DNA of 64,000 nucleotides from Collinsella sp. (lineage in GTDB: Bacteria > Actinomycetota > Coriobacteriia > Coriobacteriales > Coriobacteriaceae): contig JAUMMZ010000026.1 of the NCBI GenBank assembly GCA_031296755.1, positions 58,713 to 122,712 on the forward strand, written 5' to 3'. Both the position numbers and the translations under genes were made by a program. The notes beneath the pieces were generated by a model, which saw only the letters and a program-made list of their open reading frames with translations, did not search any database and was not told the DNA's origin. Within the stretch, counting starts at the first letter, position 1. Each line of letters opens with the position of its first letter. Below are positions 60,694 to 64,000 of the stretch, in pieces.

Positions 60694-62049
60694 CTACCTC
60701 GGTGCATTCCCGCTGCGGTCTCGTTCGCTTTGCTCTACGCGCCACTCTTCCCAGCCGCGCCCGGCAGGCTGCCAAAATGCACCGCGTTCCAAGCCTTCGG
60801 GCAAATAGCGCTGATCGACCCAGCCTTCGGGATAATCATGTGGATACTTATACACACCGTATTCATCGCTGCCCGGGCGATGGCGATCGCGCAGATAACT
60901 CGGCACCTCGCGAAGCCCACTAGAATGGATATCGGCCAGCGCCGCATCGATCGAAGCCTCACACGCGTTGGATTTTGGCGCCAAGCACACATAGAGTGCA
61001 GCCTGAGCCAGGTTAATGCGGCACTCGGGATAGCCAATGACCTCGGCAGACTTAAACGCGGCATGCGCCACCAAAAGCGCCTGCGGGTCGGCGTTGCCAA
61101 CATCCTCAGAAGCGTGAATCATAATGCGGCGAGCGATAAACTTAGGATCCTCCCCAGCATCGATCATGCGCGCGAGCCAATAGATCGTGGCATCGGGGTC
61201 ACTACCGCGCATGGACTTGATGAACGCACTGATGATGTCGTAGTGCATGTCGCCGTTTTTGTCATACGTAAAGCCGCGACGCGGGTTGGCAATCTTCACG
61301 TCATCCACGGTGATGGGATAGCGCTCCCCCGCCGCAGGCGCTGGCGTTCCCTCGGTATCGGGACGCGTGACGGCAATCTCGCTCGCAAGCTCGAGCGTCG
61401 TGAGCGCCGAGCGAGCGTCACCCGCTGCCAGCGTGCAAATGGTCTTGACCGTATCCTCATCGGCCGAGAACTTTCCGTTCAAGCCCTGTGGTGCCTCGAG
61501 CGCACGCTCAATAAGCGTGGCGATATCCTCATCCTTCAGATGTTCAAGCTCCACCACGCGCCCGCGCGACAACAGTGCCGAGTTGACCTCAAAGTACGGG
61601 TTCTCTGTCGTAGCGCCAATCATAATGACGGTACGGTTCTCAACTGCATGCAGCAGGGCATCCTGCTGCGACTTAGAGAAGCGGTGAATCTCATCGATGA
61701 ATAGAATGGTGCGGCGGTCGTACGTATTCAGGCGCGTCTTGGCCTCATCAATCACGCGGCGCAAGTCCTTCACGGTGCCTGTCACAGCGCTGACCTCGAC
61801 AAACTCGCTCTTAGTATGGTTGGCGATAATATGGGCCAGCGTCGTCTTGCCCGTACCGGCCGGCCCATACAAAATCACACTGGAAAGCACGTCGTGTTCG
61901 ATCGCGGCACGCAACCATGAGCCCTTACCGACGGCCTTTTGCTGGCCCACATACTCGTCGAGCGAATTTGGCCGCATGCGCACCGCAAGCGGCGCATTCT
62001 GAAAGGAACGCTCACGCGTCGAGGCAGAAAAAAGGTCGTCCATAGCCAT
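60694..62049 (-). CDS. rarA: Replication-associated recombination protein RarA
   Basis: AAA ATPase related to clamp loaders that acts at stalled forks. About 451 residues: RMRPNSLDEYVGQ at 25-37, Walker A GPAGTGKTT at 62-70, Walker B ILFIDEIHRFSKSQQDALL, sensor IGATTENPYFEVN, and C-terminal MRGSDPDATIYWLARM and YPHDYPEGWVDQRYLP. ATGs at 62058, 62049 and 62043 are all possible; none has a strong ribosome-binding site. Confidence 0.94.
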   Translation of the reverse strand: MAMDDLFSASTRERSFQNAPLAVRMRPNSLDEYVGQQKAVGKGSWLRAAIEHDVLSSVILYGPAGTGKTTLAHIIANHTKSEFVEVSAVTGTVKDLRRVIDEAKTRLNTYDRRTILFIDEIHRFSKSQQDALLHAVENRTVIMIGATTENPYFEVNSALLSRGRVVELEHLKDEDIATLIERALEAPQGLNGKFSADEDTVKTICTLAAGDARSALTTLELASEIAVTRPDTEGTPAPAAGERYPITVDDVKIANPRRGFTYDKNGDMHYDIISAFIKSMRGSDPDATIYWLARMIDAGEDPKFIARRIMIHASEDVGNADPQALLVAHAAFKSAEVIGYPECRINLAQAALYVCLAPKSNACEASIDAALADIHSSGLREVPSYLRDRHRPGSDEYGVYKYPHDYPEGWVDQRYLPEGLERGAFWQPAGRGWEEWRVEQSERDRSGNAPR

Positions 62050-62104
62050 CCCGTGCATCAATCAAAAACGTTTTCAACTAACCAGTATACCGAATATATA
62101 CGAA

Positions 62105-63352
62105 CTACCGTTCGTTAATATAGGTACGGTGCGGAAACTCCAGACCAGGGAACAGCTTGCTCGTCAGTTCGCAGAAATAACCGTCCGTCATGCTCGCGAT
62201 ATAATCCACCACGGCTTGATCCTTGTCGTCCTGCCAGGCATAGGTGCGATCGTAGTAGAAAAGCTGCTGCTCAATGCGCGAAATATGGTGCTTAAAGATG
62301 TACGAAGACTCGTCGCCTTCATTTATGTCCTGCAGGCAACGGTCGTAGAGCTTTACGAACGCCTCGCGCAGCTCCGCCTCGGAATCGCCTTCGATACCGC
62401 CCTTGCTATAGATCTTCTCGTAGTTCTCGCGCTTGGCTCGGCGAATTTCCTCAAACAGGTCCTCGCTCATCTCGATGCGCGGCTTACCATAGCTGTGCTC
62501 AACGATATCGATGGAGGCATGCGTGAGGATCCAACTGTTGTAGGCACCGCCCCGGCCATCATCAAAAGCGTCGGGCGAAAGCAGGCCCGCCGCAATGGCG
62601 TCTTGGCGATCACGACCGACGTAGGCAAGAATATCCGAGATGCGAACGACGCAGCCCTCGAGCGTCATGGGACGCAGATGCTCAATTGCGCTATAGCCCG
62701 TGGCAATGCAATCCTCAACCGTCTGGTCAAACTGGTCAAAGGAGCCCATGTCCGAGAGCTCAAACACACGCTGCTCGTACTCGCCGTTATGGCATAGCAC
62801 GCCGTCAAGCGTCTGGAGCGACACGTTGCGGCCATACAGCGTGTCGAGCACTCGGACCGACTGCACGTTATGGAAAAAATAACGCCCCGTACGCTCATGA
62901 TAGATATCGTTGAGGAAGCGCTCGCCGGCATGGCCGAAAGGCGTGTGTCCCAAGTCGTGACCCAGGCCAATCGCCTCGATCAAATCGCAATTGAGCCCCA
63001 AGGCGCGACCGATATCGCGCGCAATGCGGGAGACAAGCTGCACGTGCAAACCGCGGCGTGACAGATCGTCATTGCTACGGAAGCTAAAGACCTGCGTTTT
63101 ACCTGCATAACGGGTGTACGACGGAAGATGAAGTATCTTTTCGGTATCGCGCATAAATGCCGGACGCATGAGCGTGCCTTTGTCGGCAGCGCGATCAATA
63201 CGACGAATGACCTGATCGTCGTTGCAACGATACGGGTTGACGACACCCGAGGCGCGGTCGGCGGCAATACGCTCGACCAGATCGGGCGACAACGCCGCGG
63301 GAATGCGATCCATGCGCGCCTTGATGGCGGCTGTTTCTTGATTAATTGCCAT
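62105..63352 (-). CDS. dgt: dGTP triphosphohydrolase-like HD protein
   Basis: 415 residues. Contains RYAGKTQVFSF, DDLSRRGLHVQLVSRIARDI, the HD motif GLGHDLGHTPFGHAGE at about 145-160, and a C-terminal NEGDESSYIFKHHI. It likely hydrolyses dNTPs to nucleoside and triphosphate. The ATG at 63352 follows a good AAGGAG. In many bacteria dgt is followed by dnaG; that gene is not in this direction here. Confidence 0.9.
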   Translation of the reverse strand: MAINQETAAIKARMDRIPAALSPDLVERIAADRASGVVNPYRCNDDQVIRRIDRAADKGTLMRPAFMRDTEKILHLPSYTRYAGKTQVFSFRSNDDLSRRGLHVQLVSRIARDIGRALGLNCDLIEAIGLGHDLGHTPFGHAGERFLNDIYHERTGRYFFHNVQSVRVLDTLYGRNVSLQTLDGVLCHNGEYEQRVFELSDMGSFDQFDQTVEDCIATGYSAIEHLRPMTLEGCVVRISDILAYVGRDRQDAIAAGLLSPDAFDDGRGGAYNSWILTHASIDIVEHSYGKPRIEMSEDLFEEIRRAKRENYEKIYSKGGIEGDSEAELREAFVKLYDRCLQDINEGDESSYIFKHHISRIEQQLFYYDRTYAWQDDKDQAVVDYIASMTDGYFCELTSKLFPGLEFPHRTYINER

Positions 63353-63383
63353 GGCATGCTCCTTAAAAAGGGCGCGCAAACGG

Positions 63384-63806
63384 TTACACCGTACTACCCA
63401 CGTACTCGATTATGGCAAAAATCGGCACCAAAAACGGGAGCAATGGCAGGGAGCGCGATTTTGTGAAGAGGCAGGAGAGGGCAAGGACCAGGAGCGCGAC
63501 GGCAAATGCCACGATGCCGCCCAGAGGGTCAAGCGTGCAAAGCGCGAAGAGCGCCTTGACGTCCCCCATGCCGATGCCGGGGGCGTGGCGAAGGCGCCGC
63601 CAGAGCGACTCAGTGAGCACAAGGGCAAGGTAGACGATGACCGCAAGACCGGCGTGGTCAAGCGCCGTGGTAACGCCCTTGTCGAGCCAGACGCCTGCCA
63701 ACGCCGCCACCGCACACACGCCGGCAAGCTCATTGGGAAACCGTCGCTCACGGGCATCAACCAAAGCACCGGCAAAGATGCAAATCCAAAATGGGATGTA
63801 GGGCAT
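63384..63806 (-). CDS. Short A24 prepilin peptidase
   Basis: 140 residues, lacking the N-terminal methylase-like region of full PilD. Several hydrophobic helices with the two aspartates of the A24 fold: VDARERRFPNE near 17 and GIGMGDVKALFAL near 79. It would trim type IV pilin or Flp-like precursors. AAGGAGGTG precedes the ATG. An insertion element begins only about 55 bases upstream of its start. Confidence 0.88.
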   Translation of the reverse strand: MPYIPFWICIFAGALVDARERRFPNELAGVCAVAALAGVWLDKGVTTALDHAGLAVIVYLALVLTESLWRRLRHAPGIGMGDVKALFALCTLDPLGGIVAFAVALLVLALSCLFTKSRSLPLLPFLVPIFAIIEYVGSTV

Positions 63807-63860
63807 CGTGCACCTCCTTGGGCAGCTACTCGAAAGCAAAAACCACCACAAAAGTGCCTG

Positions 63861-64000
63861 TGAACTGCCTCCCATTTCTTGGACATCGGGAAATGGGAGG
63901 TTTTCCATGAGTATAGACCTCAGGGTGAAGCACGACCTGGAGTCCAGGAGGCGGGCCGTCGAGCTCTTCGACGCCGGCGTCGGCTGCAAGCCGGCGGCCG
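63861..64000 (+). mobile_element. Left end of an IS150-like (IS3 family) element, cut by window edge
   Basis: Begins TGAACTGCCTCCCATTTCTT and continues GGACAT, close to the terminal repeat I recall for IS150 (TGTACTGC.CCCATTTTGTTGGAC). CCTCCCATTT (63868-63877) and AAATGGGAGG (63891-63900) form a hairpin inside the tip. An OrfA start follows at 63907. Element boundary and target duplication cannot be checked without the other end. Confidence 0.8.
63907..64000 (+). CDS. IS3/IS150 family transposase OrfA, N-terminal part
   Basis: The first 31 codons read MSIDLRVKHDLESRRRAVEL and then FDAGVGCKPAA before the window ends. This is the start of the helix-turn-helix region that binds the element ends (RRAVELF.AG.G...AA). 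GGGAGG stands before the ATG. The frame is open to the edge, so the element may be intact. Confidence 0.78.
   Translation, partial: MSIDLRVKHDLESRRRAVELFDAGVGCKPAA

Noticed and set aside
1..64000. CRISPR arrays, toxin-antitoxin pairs, restriction systems or phage genes
   Set aside because: No regularly spaced direct repeats and no recognisable proteins of those systems were found; the only mobile DNA is the IS150-like end and the two transposase scraps.

Overview
The window looks like chromosomal DNA from a GC-rich Gram-positive anaerobe of the Coriobacteriia, most likely Collinsella or a close relative. This rests on overall composition, frequent GTG starts, the efp-Asp23-nusB-xseB-tlyA-nadK-recN and alaS-ruvX-mltG-yqeG-aroK-aroB gene orders, and the mix of low-GC and actinobacterial features. 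No rRNA is present to settle it.

Layout. 1-977 is the N-terminal part of gltX (minus), cut by the window edge. metK and a fused L-serine dehydratase follow on the plus strand, then an L,D-transpeptidase and a three-gene MacB-type efflux operon. 10148-25996 is a minus-strand anaerobic cobalamin operon with almost no spacers (cbiF, cbiD, a cbiL relic, cbiG, cbiH, cbiET, cbiA, cobT, cobU, cobS, a cobU-cobC fusion, cbiB, cobD, cbiP, cobO, cbiC, cobK). Divergently, a good promoter and a cobalamin riboswitch (26128-26340) precede an exported CbiK, a small lipoprotein and a BtuFCD-like ABC importer (26455-31989). Transposase scraps lie at both ends of this 22-kb block, an IS21-type piece on the left and an IS3/IS150-type piece on the right. 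The block is therefore read as an acquired corrinoid synthesis and uptake island. The only corrin-ring gene that is visibly broken is cbiL, which is reduced to a 77-codon in-frame remnant.

32.1-44 kb: a TetR regulator, a YbhN/LPG-synthase-like membrane protein, two identical tRNA-Glu(CTC) genes, the CCA-adding enzyme, and a fructose PTS region. The PTS region has two tandem 1-phosphofructokinases, EI, HPr and a three-domain EIIBCA, with a divergent RpiR-type regulator. 44-64 kb is housekeeping: recN-nadK-tlyA-xseB-nusB-Asp23-efp-pepQ; a divergent aroB-like gene, aroK, yqeG, mltG, ruvX and alaS; an AI-2E family transporter, a SigB-type sigma factor and an RsbW-like protein; a DUF948-like protein, rarA, dgt and a short prepilin peptidase. 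The start of an IS150-like element runs off the right edge.

The least explained signals are two related long inverted repeats (2751-2866 and 40528-40656) that share an inner hairpin core but have different, still self-complementary, outer stems. Others are a 42-bp inverted repeat between gltX and metK, the exported cobaltochelatase under a B12 riboswitch, and an AroB-like protein without its expected active-site residues.
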